A DNA stretch of 64,000 nucleotides from Onchocerca volvulus (lineage: Eukaryota; Nematoda; Chromadorea; Rhabditida; Onchocercidae), in assembly GCA_000499405.2 (NCBI GenBank), contig HG738140.1, forward strand, positions 10,877,560 through 10,941,559, in the 5' to 3' direction. The notes beneath the pieces are model-generated. The model had not been told where the DNA came from. It saw nothing but the letters and a program-made list of their open reading frames with translations, and ran no database searches. Shown piece after piece: positions 13,901 to 28,146 of the stretch. The position numbers and the translations under genes were made by a program. Every line of letters starts with the position of its first letter. The first letter of the stretch is position 1.

Positions 13901-14536
13901 AAGGAAAAGTAATGGTCAGTAAAGGTTTCGTATTTCGTGGTGGAGGAAGCAGTCGGGACAATATAAATTATTTTCCAATGCGAACCATCAGAATTTAATT
14001 TTAGTGTCACGGAGATCGTTATGGAATGTGCAACATTTTTACTTATACTTCATCTATCTCATGCTCAGAAATCTTGTATATAACTATCACTTACTAATAA
14101 TGCATGAATGTCACATACTATTGTCCTGAATTTCTAGTAGTGACTGGAAATAAGCACGAAACTATAATTTCAAATGATTAGGATGATAACACTGTACCTG
14201 AAGTAATTGGCCGCAACATCTGTTGCAAAAAGAGAATCTTCATGGGATGAGGAATGTCTATAAGATATGAAATTTAGAAGAATTTGTCAGTAAATGAAAT
14301 CAAGTTCATTTTAGACCGGCTGTGTGGATCGAATACCAGCATTAGTGAGAAAGCTTCCGAACTTATCACCTCTTGCATGGTGTCGCCAAATAACTTATCA
14401 AGAAAATAGATACAGATGCAGAGCTTACAAAGGGACCACCAACTTGACAACAAGTGGAATCTTGTGCTGCTGTCAAAAGGACTGCTTCATCATGTCTGTG
14501 TTTCTCAGTACTTCTTTTTCAAACAAAAAATCCTAA
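10920..14536 (+). CDS. Secreted multi-module cysteine-rich protein (model C)
   Basis: Six exons keep one frame through all junctions: 10920-10975, 12694-12838, 13055-13207, 13327-13525, 13739-13908 and 14315-14536; total about 314 aa. The first ATG lies 12 bases after a TTTTTTTCAG acceptor, suggesting trans-splicing, and starts a signal peptide (MLSSIISILASGFS, cleavage before or near WSCR). Three cysteine modules follow: module 1 (SCR, LTCT, PYCH, YSCTCE), module 2 (EQCDVG, PTCFF, PICVM, TLCNS, ISCN) and module 3 (DRCTV, ERCSSSLGCYSF, TGCVD, AWCRQ, YRCRAY, closing ILCCCQKDCF). The tail is short and Ser-rich, with no membrane segment. The pattern resembles ET modules, or alternatively three-finger domains. 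Intron 1 is long (1.7 kb), so an extra small exon may be missing. Function unknown. Confidence 0.62.
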
Positions 14537-16911
14537 ACCGAATTTCACAAAGATAATTTGAGAGCAGCAAACCAGGTGAAGACATTTTCAGAAATTTCAA
14601 TGAGCAAAAGAAACAGTATTAGACGGCCAAGTCTAAATGGACCGGATTAACTGATTCTTGACACGCATCTGAATCGCTTTAAGAAGATCCAGATGTAGCC
14701 ATATCCATCAAGGGACACGGCCTTGTCTCTGATCCTGTCCTAGTGCATATATCATTAATTAACTTACTACAGGAAATACTATAAACCCTGATGACTTTAC
14801 TGGAACCATTTCCACACTTCACTATGACTGTCCTAACACCAATGAGTAATGTCAGAGATATATGATCATTGAACGACTAGGCTCATCTATTCTGATGACT
14901 TACTTTGTGCAATGATTTTAATATTAAAACTATTGTTCAACATGCTAATGTAATTAATATAGTAAAATAAAATAAAAACAAATAATTTTTTAGCTCTACA
15001 TATCTGCGCGAATTATTGAACCTTGATCTCCTCCTTTTCTAAAACTTTAAATAATCATTTTCAAATCTTAATTATTACATCTATCAAAATAGCAACTACT
15101 AAGTAGCCTATTGCAATTCAAATTTCAGGATGGATGAAGATGAATATGGTTTCAATCCCTTCGAAATTGGGTTTAGAAGTTGATATGCTTGTTCATTTTC
15201 TACAGTTTGATGGTTATTTTATATTTTTTTACCGAATTTTTTTAATATTATCTGTATGAATAAACTTTGTTTCTACCAAAACTATAGCCAAAACGTGTTC
15301 AATCAATATTTGAATTATTCGGAACATTCATCGGCAATGATTTAGCAAGGAAAACATCATCAGCCCCATTCACGAATGGTACATTCAATACCATTTCCTA
15401 GCAGAGTTGTAACAGCTGAACTATTCTTTTTACTTCATATTCTAAATGTGGTTTGGATTGATATTAAATCATATTTCAAATATTTACCCGACCAAACATT
15501 GCTAAGCAATTCTACTCGCGACAAAATATGTGCCAAAAATTTTGTATAGATAATCGAAAAACTTAAACTGAAAAATTAAACGTTGAGAAAATCTACCTAA
15601 TATCTATATCGATTACAAATAATTTTTCGGGAAATCTGAATCATATGTGCAAGAGAAATAAGTTTCGTCTGGAATACAGAACTTCTTATTGTTTTTAGCT
15701 CAGCTCTTTTAAAAGCATTGCCTTTGAGATGGGCTGCAAGAAGCAAAACAAAAAAAAAACAAAGGAAAAACTTGACTCATAAGTTCTGGCAGGTACCGTT
15801 GTGCAAAATAAATGAAAGTAAAGGGATCAATTCATTAATACAAATTACTTTTTTTAGTAAGGAAAGACATGTGAAGTGACAGAGACAACTCAAAAAGAAA
15901 CTTTTGCTTAATTTGGAAATTGCAATAAAAGCTTTTTACATAAATTAACCTATGATTCACTTTCATATACTTTGAAATTTACCAATGAAATGAATTCGCA
16001 TAATCAATAGCATTTTAAACCATATCGGTTCTTTCGAAACTCTGATCATTAGCGATTAAATTTCATATCCTAACATTTCAAATCAATCAGAAGATTTGCA
16101 AATAGTATAGAATCTTGAAAATTATAATTAATAGACAATAAATTCAAGAATATAGATCAAAAATACAGAAACAAGGTGAAAAAGTATAAATAAATTAAAC
16201 AAAATAAAATTAAATTAAAAAAGTGCGGACAAGAAAAAATCTGAAATTTTTTTTTTTAATTTAAAAGTTGAGAGCCTTGCCTATTATATGCATAAGGCCA
16301 GAAAAACAACTGCTGCATTTACAAAACATCTAGAATTAAAATGAGCGAAAATGGAATGGTTTTGAATGAAATTTGAGAAACTAAAATAAGAATCAGAAAT
16401 AAATGAAGGACCTCAAGTAGCCAAAAATGTTAATAATGTGCAATAAAATAAATAAAATACAACCTGAATGAATTTTTCACTGAGCCAATAAGAACTATTT
16501 CGATAATTATTTTCAAGAGTTTAAAATACAAAATTGACATTGATTGCTAAATTCAACATTTACATAGCTTAAAATAATCAAAATTTTTTGAAAATTTCAC
16601 AAATTATGAAGCACAAATTAAAATTATTTCACGATTATTACTTGCACTAATTCAAATATATCTATAAAGCATAAGAAAATCTTCAAGTGTATGTGAAGAG
16701 AAGATTCTGACTTGGAAAAAATTGAAACTGTTAAAAGTCAGCGTATTTTCGGCGTCAGTAAAGCACAACTTTAAAATACAATAAAAATGAAGGATACAGA
16801 ATCTTTATGGAAATCCTGAATCCCTTCATAATTAAATAATTTTCCAAGTATTTTTTGGATAGAAAGTAATATTCCTATGACCTGGATCTGGATTTCTAAA
16901 CAAGCAGTCAT
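14537..16911. other. Intergenic, no supported gene
   Basis: This stretch lies between the stop of the cysteine-rich gene on the plus strand and the stop of the TEX2-like gene on the minus strand, so the two genes converge and their 3' UTRs probably lie here. It is A+T-rich with short A and T runs. No signal-peptide exon, cysteine module or known family was seen on either strand. Confidence 0.5.
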
Positions 16912-19900
16912 TCAGCAATTGTAACCTCTATTTAAAAGTTCATTACCACTCATTACAGGAACGATAAGATCATCCATATTTGGACACACCAAATTTTTTT
17001 CCAACAATAAGCGAAGCTTATTTTCAATCCAACTGGAGACAGTACTCATATCTACCAATCTGTCACCTACTTGGGGAACACTTTTAATAGAAAGTTCTGG
17101 CGGAGTACGAAACGCATACCTGAAACTATCAAGTTTAAAATTCCTAAATATTCAGAATTCTTTTCAAATCTTAAAATTTCAAAAAAAAGTCAAAGTGCAC
17201 ACTGAAGAATAAGAAGATTTACCAAAGTCTATCAGAAGGAGGTGGCGGGATGTTAATCGTCATAAGACCCTCCAAGCATATTACGTCGACATTTAGCAAT
17301 AAACGTGTGGATGATATACCCTCCATCATCTAAATTGGAATGAGTATTTTCTTTGCAATGATGTTCCAAATTCTTTTGTTAGAACAGAAGATAATCAGAT
17401 GCGTATGCTGATTATTATATGAAAAAGAATGAATAAACTTTTCCCTCGGAAAAGTAGCGTACTAAAACAGAAAATAATAAATAAAAAAACTGAGCACTTA
17501 AATATTTTCATATCGAAAAGGATGGATTCTTGTAAATCAAACAATGATGAAAATGCATCACTTTCATGTAAATACAAGGAACTAAAATTAATGGAAATGC
17601 AACAACTCTAAGATATTATTAGCTGACATAAGATCTAGAGACCTATGTATGAGAGAGAAAAACAAACTTTTTTTACAGCTCTGAATTCGGAGGCACCTTG
17701 AAATATATTACTACTAGCTATTTTATCGACCACATTCAATAACTTTTTACCCGTACTCTCTCTGGCAACCTGAGCGCTGAAAAAAATATATTTTAAAAGA
17801 TTTGATCAAAACGAGAATGTCGAACGAAGTAATCATACTGAGAACAGGTTTGATTTTGAAATGTACCGAAAATGAACTAACTTCTCCATTTTAGAACCAA
17901 AATCTTCATCTGGACTATTTTCAGGAGATTCCGGTAGGTCCGAGTCAGAATAGTGATGAACACGCATTGGGATCTTCAGTTTGCTAACCTAAAGTCAAAA
18001 CGATTCTTCATTTAACTTTTTACACTTAAAAAAATCCTCTCAACATTCAAGTTTGATATCAATATAAAGCGAAACCTTTCTGAATTCTCCATTTTTGCCC
18101 ATTCCTTCCTTTAGTCTCATTAAATTGACTTTTGTTTCCAATGTTAAATGGATCTTACCGCGATATTTCAACTAAAAAAAAGAATATGTTTTCATTTATT
18201 ATTAATATGCCTTTATTCTATTTTAAATCAATTAAACGACTCCAATAGCACTTATCAGCAAAAATGATTCATTAAAGACAAAAACTGAAAATGTAGTATA
18301 TATATATAAACTGAATTTTCCAATCACATCAATTGGAATGCATAGAAAATACCTCAAAATCAATCCAAAGACCCCAGTCATCCAGAATAGGTGAATGAAG
18401 AGCGACAATTTCAGGTGGAGTAGTGCCCAAATCCAATTTAGAAAGCTCCAAGGTTTCGATAAAGTAAGGCAACTAAAAACAAATAGCAGAATTATCTCTC
18501 TGAATCATTGGAATGAAATTTTAATCAATATAAATAACTTTTACTTTAAATTTAAAATCAAATGAAAAATTTGTCAAATCAAAATTAAATGACAAAAAAA
18601 AAAAATTTAAATAGTTATTTCTCAGTAAATCATTCGTTTGGATTAAATATCAGATTCTCAATTTTTAGTTAAGATTTTTTCCTACTTTTCGTGCTGCTAC
18701 AATTTGGTATTGAGAATTCTGAAGAAATACATATAATTAATTTACAAAAATTACTATACATAATATATTAATTTTCATCAAACAGTTTTTAACATCTTAT
18801 ATATGTAAGACAACATTAAGATATTTCAAAATAGTCATAAACTAACATGAAGAGTGGCTAATTTGGACTGGATTTTGTCCTGAACCTGCTTGCACCAGTA
18901 TGCATCTCGACAAAAATCATAAAATATTCTGGAATATATTTTGCAAATTTTAGTAAGTTATGAGGAATAATCACTTTCTGGGAAACAGTAAGAAGTGATA
19001 AAAAGAAGCACTTGTTATTTCCTAGAAACTTTTCATTTCATATAAGATATTTGATTAATCATCTAGAAATTCAATACCCGAAAAAAAAAAAAAAAAAGAT
19101 AGATCAAATTCGAACCTAGCAGCTAAAGCGTTTACAGACATAACAAGCTGTGAATTACTGTCAGTTTTCCCAGGAGTCCACTTGTTACGTCCCAAATCCA
19201 TATATATAATATTGCTATCGGTTCGTTTTTTGTTCTCCTCACGTGAAGTTTTGAGAATTTCATTAATACATCTGGGCAGAAATAGAATGATTGCATTTCG
19301 AAAAAAAAAAAAATCGAAAAACTAAAAATTTTATTCAAAACTAATATGTTTGAAAAATTCAAGATTCATACCTATTGAACTGTACACGATTACTGACATA
19401 AAGGAAATATTCCAAATTCAATTTCAACGAATCTGAGCCCGCAGATGATAAAGGAAGTGAAAAACGACGATCTAGTGAGACTTCTTTTGTATCACTTTTT
19501 GGAAGCTGCAACATTATTTCCTCTATCAAAAATTCTAGTCATTTGTACAAATATTTTCAAATAAATCATTTAACGATTCATTGTAACGACCATTATAGTC
19601 ATTTTTTTGTCTCTGCAACTGACTCATCTACAAGCCAATTATTTTATATGTCAATTGATCATTTCCATATACATATTGGCTATGTCGATAATTTAGACTG
19701 ACTGACTTATTCAGTTGAAATTTTCAAATCTTGCTGAATTAATGTTATATTTTATTTTCTTCCACTTATCTAATTTGTGGCTATAATGGTGAGATTGCAA
19801 ACTGGATTCTATAATAATGTTTGAAAAATTCAAAGCAAAATATTGTCTAAATCAACCGTTATTTCTGTAGCTGAAATCTTTGTACTGTACTGACTACACG

Positions 19901-22900
19901 CTTCTCGTAATCTGCAATAGTTATCGCATTCAAAGTAACGGAATTGTCTAAACTAACAATGAAATGATCACCAAATAAAGAAATATATGATATCAAATTT
20001 AAAATAATCCACAGCACTAAATTATAGAGTAATCAAACAGATAACATAGAAATGCCATTCTGATGCTTAACATACTATAACCAATGTTAGCCAAATATAT
20101 ATTTTCTTGCAGTTATCTCTGTCCATATGATAACTAATAAAATACTAAAATCCTATGATCTGCTGCTTATATATGCAAATAATTTATAATTTTTCTATTA
20201 AATATCGTTGAAAATTACTTGTGAAACCAGCATTCTTTTTCTCTAGCGCTACGAACAAAGAAATACAAACTCCGGCCTCTGGCATTCCCACACCCATCAA
20301 GACATGCAACATAGTCCCTTGAATTTCCCTGACCATTTTCTGTGCAAAGCATATATTCTGCAAAAGTGACGATACTGTTTTAAAATAAGAAAATTATATG
20401 TTTTTTCTTAACTCAGCAAAGTTCAATTTGAAAACCTAAACGCATAAGAGTTTCCAAATAATTCAAGAAAGCCAAACACTTGAAGTTTAAACATAATTCA
20501 ATTTAACTAAGATTAGGAAATTCAATCAATAACTTTTTAATCAGGAAATGGAAATACAATGGTCAAATGATAGTACTGATGTACAGATATGCTCTCTATC
20601 CATAGCATTATTACTAAGTAATTTAAATGATTGGATTAACTAATATATAGGAGAATATTGAGCACAATAAAAGAGAAGACATACGCGAATCTCCATCGAT
20701 GTTTTCCTGTGAAGGATGTTTTGTATCATTTTCATACATTGTTTCTATTGATTTTGGCGATCTTAAAATGAAGACCTATGCATTGAATTTGGAAAATTGT
20801 AGGGAAAACATTAAAATATTTGGCCATAAAATATACTAGAAAGTTCCTGACTGAATTTTAGAATTATCAAATTACAAACAACACTTAGTTCTATTATGCA
20901 GCGTGTGAGAAGAAAGGAAGCAAATCAGAAAAATATTAAAATTCGACATAAATTTTGGAAAATTATTTTAACTTAATATTGAGCTTTTTACGAACCACAA
21001 AAAAATTTCATAACAAAATGTGAGATAAAACAATTTGCAAAATCTATGTAAAGAACTCAAATCCTTCTTTCAATGCTTATGTAAATCATCAACCTCATTT
21101 TCTTTTTTCTCTCTCTAACTAGATTGCGTGCAATGGTATCACACCCATCGTCACTGGATGATGAAGATTTCGCCGATTTGATTGGTTCATTCATAGAAAA
21201 AGATCTTCGAAGTGATGGAAATGTCGATATTTCGCTGTCTCTAGAAGCTAAGCGAATATGTATTGGATATTTACGACTCCACCAACGTCTTCTGGCCAAA
21301 CGTTTAGGTCGCAGCGTGACCTAAACATATAAGACTTAGACCATCCATTGAAAACAACTGGTACAATTCAAACTATATGAACTATATAAAAATGAAATTA
21401 AAGAAACTGTAAATAACAATGAATCATATTACCACAGCTCCCGTCAAATTGTATATACTTTGATTCGAAATTGCTGGTTCTGCCTCTGTTAATGTTGGAT
21501 CAGTATGAAAAGCATGCTTAAGAACAGCTCGATCTGGACGTGAAACGCGCAATAAATTACCATCAAGGCATACAAGCACTGTCTGAGCATTGTTTACATG
21601 ATAAGTCGATGAATCGTACTTACCACGAAGTTCATTCATCCAGCCCTATAAAGATTCATTTTTTCACAAATAATTCCAAAATAGGATCCTACCAAGGCTT
21701 CTACCAGTGCAGTCAATAACTGTATAACATAAGTTTGCTATCCAAAAAGAATTTTTCTTGGTGCTCTACAATGCATGTTAACTACAACTCTGCGAGAAAA
21801 GGAAATCTAAAAAAATAAGAACCAACATAAGCGAAATAATCTAATAAACCAGTATATTTATTGATTTTAACAAATGGTGGCTCCAACGTTTTCTCAAATC
21901 AGCGCTTTTTTGTTAGTATAAATAGAACATAAATTTAGAAACATTTTAAAAGCAAAAAAATGTAATAAAACGTAAAATCAAGTTCAGCCAAAAGCTCAAC
22001 TATTGTACATAAACTATAATAGTATATCGATAATTAATAAATGGATTTATAACGAAAGCGGAAAACGTCAAAAAAGTGAGAAAAATGAAGATCACTAATT
22101 TAATTGAAACTAAGTGGTAACTAGTTAAAGAAAAAAAAAAAAAGAAAAAAGAGAAGAAAGAATTACGGTGAGAATTACAGTGTAAAAAAAGAAACACTAG
22201 AATGAAATTCTTCCTTCCAGACAAGTACATCAATTAGTGAATATATATATTGTATAATATAAATTTCATTATTTTTTCGATTTTTAACTAGTGACCACTG
22301 TTGTTTTTGTGTTAACTTTGTCTTCTGTTAGTTCTTTGTCTTATCAAAGTTAGAAATAAGGGGAAAAATATACCTTATATATTTTATTTCTTGGAGTTTC
22401 CCGTTCCTTAACTTCTTCAAATATGTTCAGAACGATATCGTCATGTATGGAAAAATTCCTATTCAGTGGTTCAGATATAAAAAAAAATAGAAAGCAGACA
22501 AATGAGATGTATAAACCCCAAAGAAAACCGCTTATGAAACCTTAAAAAAACAAATTACTGCAAAAAGTTATCAATGAATATTCATAAATCCCGATAATCT
22601 TTTTTACAATTCCCGAAATTTCCGGAAAAACTGCAATGCAACAATATGAAAGGTATATAAAAGAATAATTTATTCATTTTCAAAATATGTGTATTAACCG
22701 ATCAATTAATGATAAAGATAAAATCGATAAGGAATAAGCAAACCAGGAGAAAGAATGGAGAATACAAGGAGCAGAAATGAACAAAGGACACGATATGGTA
22801 AAAAAGGTAAAACTTGATACCTGAAATGACAAATTAATAGTTCCATTTTGTACAAAAATAGCAATCTACATTATTTTTATGTCTATAATGATATCATCAA

Positions 22901-25900
22901 GCTTGCTGCTTTTTCGATAAGTAGATTTCCTCTATTAACTTCAGGCATAATCTAAATCTCATAAAAAGACTTGAACTGTCAGCCGCTAAATCCTTTTGCT
23001 TAATATATTGTTGATTGAAATATTTTTAATCCATAATAATAAATTAATTTAATTATGCGAAAACTTTTCGAGATTGTGAAATAACACATCTGCATACAAC
23101 AACAAAAAAAAAACCTCACCTCTTGATCAAAATCTGAAATATCCATGGCTGCTTAAATTTCACAGCTTTGTTACTTTCGCCATCAGCAATTTTAGACACA
23201 CGAAACCAATCGAAAAATGATGATGACTGAGCGAGTAAATTCTAGAAAATAATTCGATTTTACACACATATAATTACAGTGACTAAGTTAAAAAAAAAAA
23301 GAAAGAAAAAACAATGACAAAACAGTGATTTTTGCAGTTAATGTTTCGAAGGGACTCGTGCTGGTCAGAAATAAAAAAGGAGATAAAAGGCCAATCTTGT
23401 TCAGTCAATGAATAGAAGCTGAAACATTAAATAATTTAAATTAAAATAATATTTCTGACTTTTCTTTCTCAAAAATGCAAAGAAATAATATACCTTATTT
23501 GCAGCAGATGAATCTGTTTCTGCATAATCTCTATGTTGCATTCCAATTACAGTCTCCACACAAAGGGCATCCTGGCCGACAGTGATCATCTGATCGATTT
23601 CTTTAAGCGAATCAGCATTTCCTAAAAATAAACGACGAGAATTCGACTCATTTAGGACCAGTCCTGTATGTGTTTCCAAGCAAAATTTTTAGGATTTAAA
23701 AAGATCGTTTTTGCTGTTCAAATTGTTTTTATCATATCAAACTAGTGAAAATTAGAATCATTCCGAATTCCATAACTGGAAAGCGTTAACATAGCATTCA
23801 TTACTCCAGCTACTTGTATAGAAATTCATACTTGAGTTTCTTTTGTTCTTATATGAATAGATAAGTTGATGTCTTTTACTTTTAACTTTATCAAAGACAG
23901 CACTTCTATGAGATATATTTTCAACTCGAAATGACGAATCACTGGAACTAATTGAATCTCGGTCACTGGTTCCTGCACTACGTAATTCAGATCGCTGAAA
24001 TAAAAATCATAAATTTTGCAACTGAAAAGATCGGAAACGAATAACAACAATTACCTCAATTGATTCTTGGATTACCTACTAGTTTTTGAACTTGAGAAGT
24101 GGGATTCAAAAGTCTTGCCTATAAATATATGAACAACATATAAATAATAAAATAATCTTTTCTTCCAGTAATTTCCCCTCCTTACATTTCGCTTCCCCTT
24201 TGTCTCATCTCATCACATCTCTTTCCATCGTCGCAATGAAAACACCTTATTAATTTTGAAGCATTCTACAAGGGCGAAAACAACCAGCAATTAATAACTT
24301 TAATACGAATGCTTTCCTAATGCTTCAATACAGGTTCTCATCTAAAATACTATGTAAAGCTTTATGTTAAAATCATACTGATTTAAGGCTCCATAGAATA
24401 GGCTACTTTGGTGTTTCTACCACAAATAATTGTTATACTACTTTGAACATTTTCATGGAAATGAGATCAATTTCAAATTATTCTTCAGAATTTAAAACAG
24501 TCTTTTTTTTTCAGAAATTATAAAACTGAACAAAGGGAAACTAAAATCAATGAAAGAAATCGAGAAGATACAAATTAAGTTTTTTCATTTCTAATAGTAA
24601 TATTTGAAAAAACTGAGATGTCGCTCGTTTTCATTTCGATTAGCTATAAAAAAGTTAAGTCAATATCATTTATAAAAATATGAAATGCATTTTTAAAAAT
24701 GAACTACTAATCTTCATCACAGAGTGATTATGAAAGGTTATGAAAACCTAGCATAAAATCTCAGCATAACTAAATTGGAGAACCCCAAAATAAGTCTTTG
24801 TACAATCATTACACTTTCATTTCTTTCTTTGATTCATTTCTAATAAGTTTCATATTCATAATAATATGGTTATAAACTGGTCACTATTTCTGATTTGCGC
24901 AAAAAATTTGTTTCCGCCGTCCCCAAAAAAATTATGAACTCTAAAAACAAGTTTGGTATCTATGCAGCCAAAATTATAAATTTGCTGTTTAAATATTCCA
25001 AATAAAAATGAAAAATTCATTACGTGGACAGAAGAAGCAGTTACCCGCAATTTTTTTTTGGAAATTTCTGCAGTTTTATTCTCAGAATTGCATGAAGCAA
25101 ATGAGTCACTATCGCAGTCATTTGTTTCTTGCTGAAAAAAAATAATAATAATAATAACAATCAAGTGTAGCCAATCAAGACATTTTATTCATTCTTCTTA
25201 TTGATTTCAAACAGCAGTAAACTGAAGGAAAGATGAGCATTTCTGAACGGCAATGAATACTGGAAGAAAGACATTTCCGAAATTTCAAACAGCTGTCTAT
25301 TAGGATTCCATTACAAAACTAACCAGCCTTATATGTGCCACAAAAAATGATATGAGTACGGCGCGAAATTAAGTTAAAGCAGAACCGATTTAGTTTAATA
25401 TGCAGTTTTTCTACAATAAGCATCATCAACTATAAGTTTGCCTATGTCTTCAAGAAAATAAGGGAAATAAAAAAGTTATTTAGCCTTCGATAGAAACTTT
25501 ACATTTCTTTTTTTGCTTGGCAAGAAAATATTTCTTTCTAGACTAAAAACTTACTTTACTCAAAATAATCAAAGCCAGTAATAATCACGAAACTGAAACC
25601 GAAATAATTTTTCTTAAAACACCAATTTCTATAACTGACGCTAAAATAAAAACATTTCAAGCGATGAACAACAAGGATATTGCTACAAAGTTAACTGAAT
25701 TCCAATAAAGTTAGTCATGCTTACAGGAAGTCAAAAATTACTTTTTGCCGTGAAAACATACGAATTTTCACAGCAAAAAAATTATTGCCATAAGACATTT
25801 ACAAAGCGTACTGGAATTTCAAATAAAGATTAGTGCTTATCGAATTTTATTGCATCAACCGAAAATGATGAACAACCTAATGAAAAATTTACCATCCTAT

Positions 25901-27033
25901 TCTACATTGATTTTTTTTCCATGTGAAGTTACAATCAGAAAAAAAAAATTCTAATTACAAAAAAAAACCTTACATTTGAGTCTTCGATAAGATAAAGAAT
26001 ATTTTAGAAGAGAATAAGAATATCTCAGAAGATCATTTTCTGTGTGTTTAGGTAAAAATATGCAAATAATGAGGTCATAAAAAAATTCAAAATCATGAGA
26101 AGAATGTTTAAACAATGAATAGATAAAACAGCAGTGACATATTACTAAAATAATGAAATATCTCAATAGTTTGAAATTTCCTTCCCATCTTTCTCGACAA
26201 CAAAAGAAAGTTTTAGAAACATCGATTACAGCACTTGGAATTGCTTCCATTAATTAAAAAAGAGAAATTTGACGCTGCAAACTGAAATCCCAATCTATCA
26301 AATTATCTATTCGAAAACCGAACAAAATATACAGGACAGAAGCAGAAAGAAGACGAATGATACCATGAGTAAATTAGGAAAACGTTGAATTCCTTAGCAC
26401 TGAAAGTGTGCTTAGCTTACTTCGAGAAAAGAAAATTTTTTTTTCGTTTAAATCGAAAAAAAAGAATTCAGAGATTTCATAAATCAAGTAATATTATAAA
26501 AACTGATTTAACTCTGTTGAAAAACTGATGAGATCAACGAAATCGATTACCCCTGATGATAAAAGATTGAAATATTTCTGAATATGATGACTAAAACACA
26601 ATATAAGTCGCTGTTGGAAAAGAAAGAATTTAAGTTCGTAAGAAAAAAAGCTGTATTATAAATAAATTGTTGATGGGAAACTTAACCGATAAAAACTGCT
26701 GAAACCTCGAATGTTTCGGTTGTTCGGAATTTTGGCCTGTGCTATCAACTTCTTCCACGTGATCGACTTCATTTGCATAAACTGAGTCATCGAATAATAC
26801 AGCGAACTGATCACTGTTCTCTAAAGTATTTCAGTTTTTTATCATTCAAAAATTGAATGATATAGAATAGAATCTAAACTAAACGAAAGTCCCGAGATAA
26901 ACAAGAATAATTCAGCACGTATCCGACATTTAATACTGTAATGAACGCTTACCGCTATCATCATTATGATGAGACAACGAAAATGGAGATGTTGACGGTC
27001 CTTTTGCTATCGTGAATTTAACAATTGGAATTT
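16912..27033 (-). CDS. TEX2: TEX2/Nvj2-like SMP-domain lipid-transfer protein (5' end unresolved)
   Basis: Family members sit at ER membrane contacts and move lipids through a tubular SMP domain. Reading from 27.03 kb down: Ser/acidic low-complexity exons (about 27.0, 26.8, 25.1, 24.0, 23.6 kb); a split PH-like region with GWMNEL and VLVCLDGNLLRVS (about 21.6 kb), RRRWWSRKYPI (21.3 kb) and SLYFFVRSAREKECWF (20.3 kb); then the SMP domain with ALAARIFYDFCRDAYWC (19.1-18.85 kb), LPYFIETLELSKLDLG and WGLWIDFE (18.4 kb), GKIHLTLETKVNL (18.1 kb), LEGLMTINIPPPPSDRLW (17.25 kb) and WIENKL..LVCPNMDDL near the stop (17.0 kb). These match TEX2 landmarks in order. The stop is TGA at 16912-16914. A first coding exon with ATG in phase with the one ending at 27033 was not found; it may lie between 27.05 and 28.1 kb. 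Small exons in the 22-25 kb part remain uncertain. Confidence 0.85.
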
Positions 27034-28146
27034 CTGAAGATTTGAACAAATTTTCAGAAAAAAAGATAAAAACTGACCTAATTTATTATAACTAGCAAAC
27101 TTACATATACTATCTCCTTCCAAAAGACTTCATTTGCATCACAAACTAACCAGAAAATCTTTGCATCATCTACTTTGTCCTACTTTGTTAATACTAACTG
27201 TCCAGATTACCGACACAAACCATATAACAATTTGCACTTTGAGTATCATTATACTGCTAAAATACCCAAAACTCTGATAAGATATAAATCATTTTGCTGT
27301 CATCATTTATTGTAAATAATGAAAAGACAGGTTTTACAATAATCGGGAATGATTAAAGTAAAGAGAAATGAAGAAATACGAAGTGGAACATACTGCGCGT
27401 ATTCTGCATTTTCTACAGCGATTCTCAGCTTTACAAGGTTTCATAGAAGAGCATATCTGAAATCATTTATATTAAATATTGTAATCTACCTAAAGATATT
27501 CCAGGAAGAACAAACAGGACCTCAAATATTTCCAAGCAGACACTTAATTACACGAAAATCGAAGTTCATCTTCCTTCACCACCGAGACATGAGACAATAA
27601 ATTGTCATGCAATTCGTACGAAAATCTTGTCCACTTTTTTTTTTATTGTTAGAAAATACCGTTCATTGTGTCATTCAGGTCAAAAGCAGGAAGTTTCAGC
27701 AGAATTAGCAGGAGCAGGAGTAATAACCTAAATATGTTACTAACTGCGATATGAATATCCATCGGATTCATTCTGAACTTAATTTATGATGCCATCTGTG
27801 ATCCACTAATATTATTTGCTCGTAGAAAATGCATGTATTTTCATAAAAATTCCGTACTAAGCTACTCAATCCAGTTCAATTATTTTTTAATTTCTTTTCT
27901 CTTTAATGGCTGTGATGTTATATGCCACTATTACAGACGCCCTCTTTTCATATGGCCCTTAACCTATCAAGACTTACTGTAAGATTGTACTCCCGTGTCG
28001 TATGTCCTTATAATTTGCAGATGCCACGAATAGCGAAGAAATTTAGTCAAGTCCAGCAATTATTTTTTGTGTATAAAATGATCATGTTCTCATAAATCTA
28101 TCCATTGACTTTCATAAAAAATTAAAAAAGTGTGTGATTTTCAGAT
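27034..28146. other. Divergent intergenic region
   Basis: The TEX2-like gene runs left and the L27m gene runs right from here, so both promoters, and possibly the missing first exon of TEX2, should lie within this 1.1 kb. The open frame at 27349-27600 on the plus strand shows no recognisable motif. No other gene was seen. Confidence 0.45.

Noticed and set aside
21124..21324. Plus-strand 66-codon open frame
   Set aside because: Antisense shadow of the TEX2 exon that encodes RRRWWSRKYPI.
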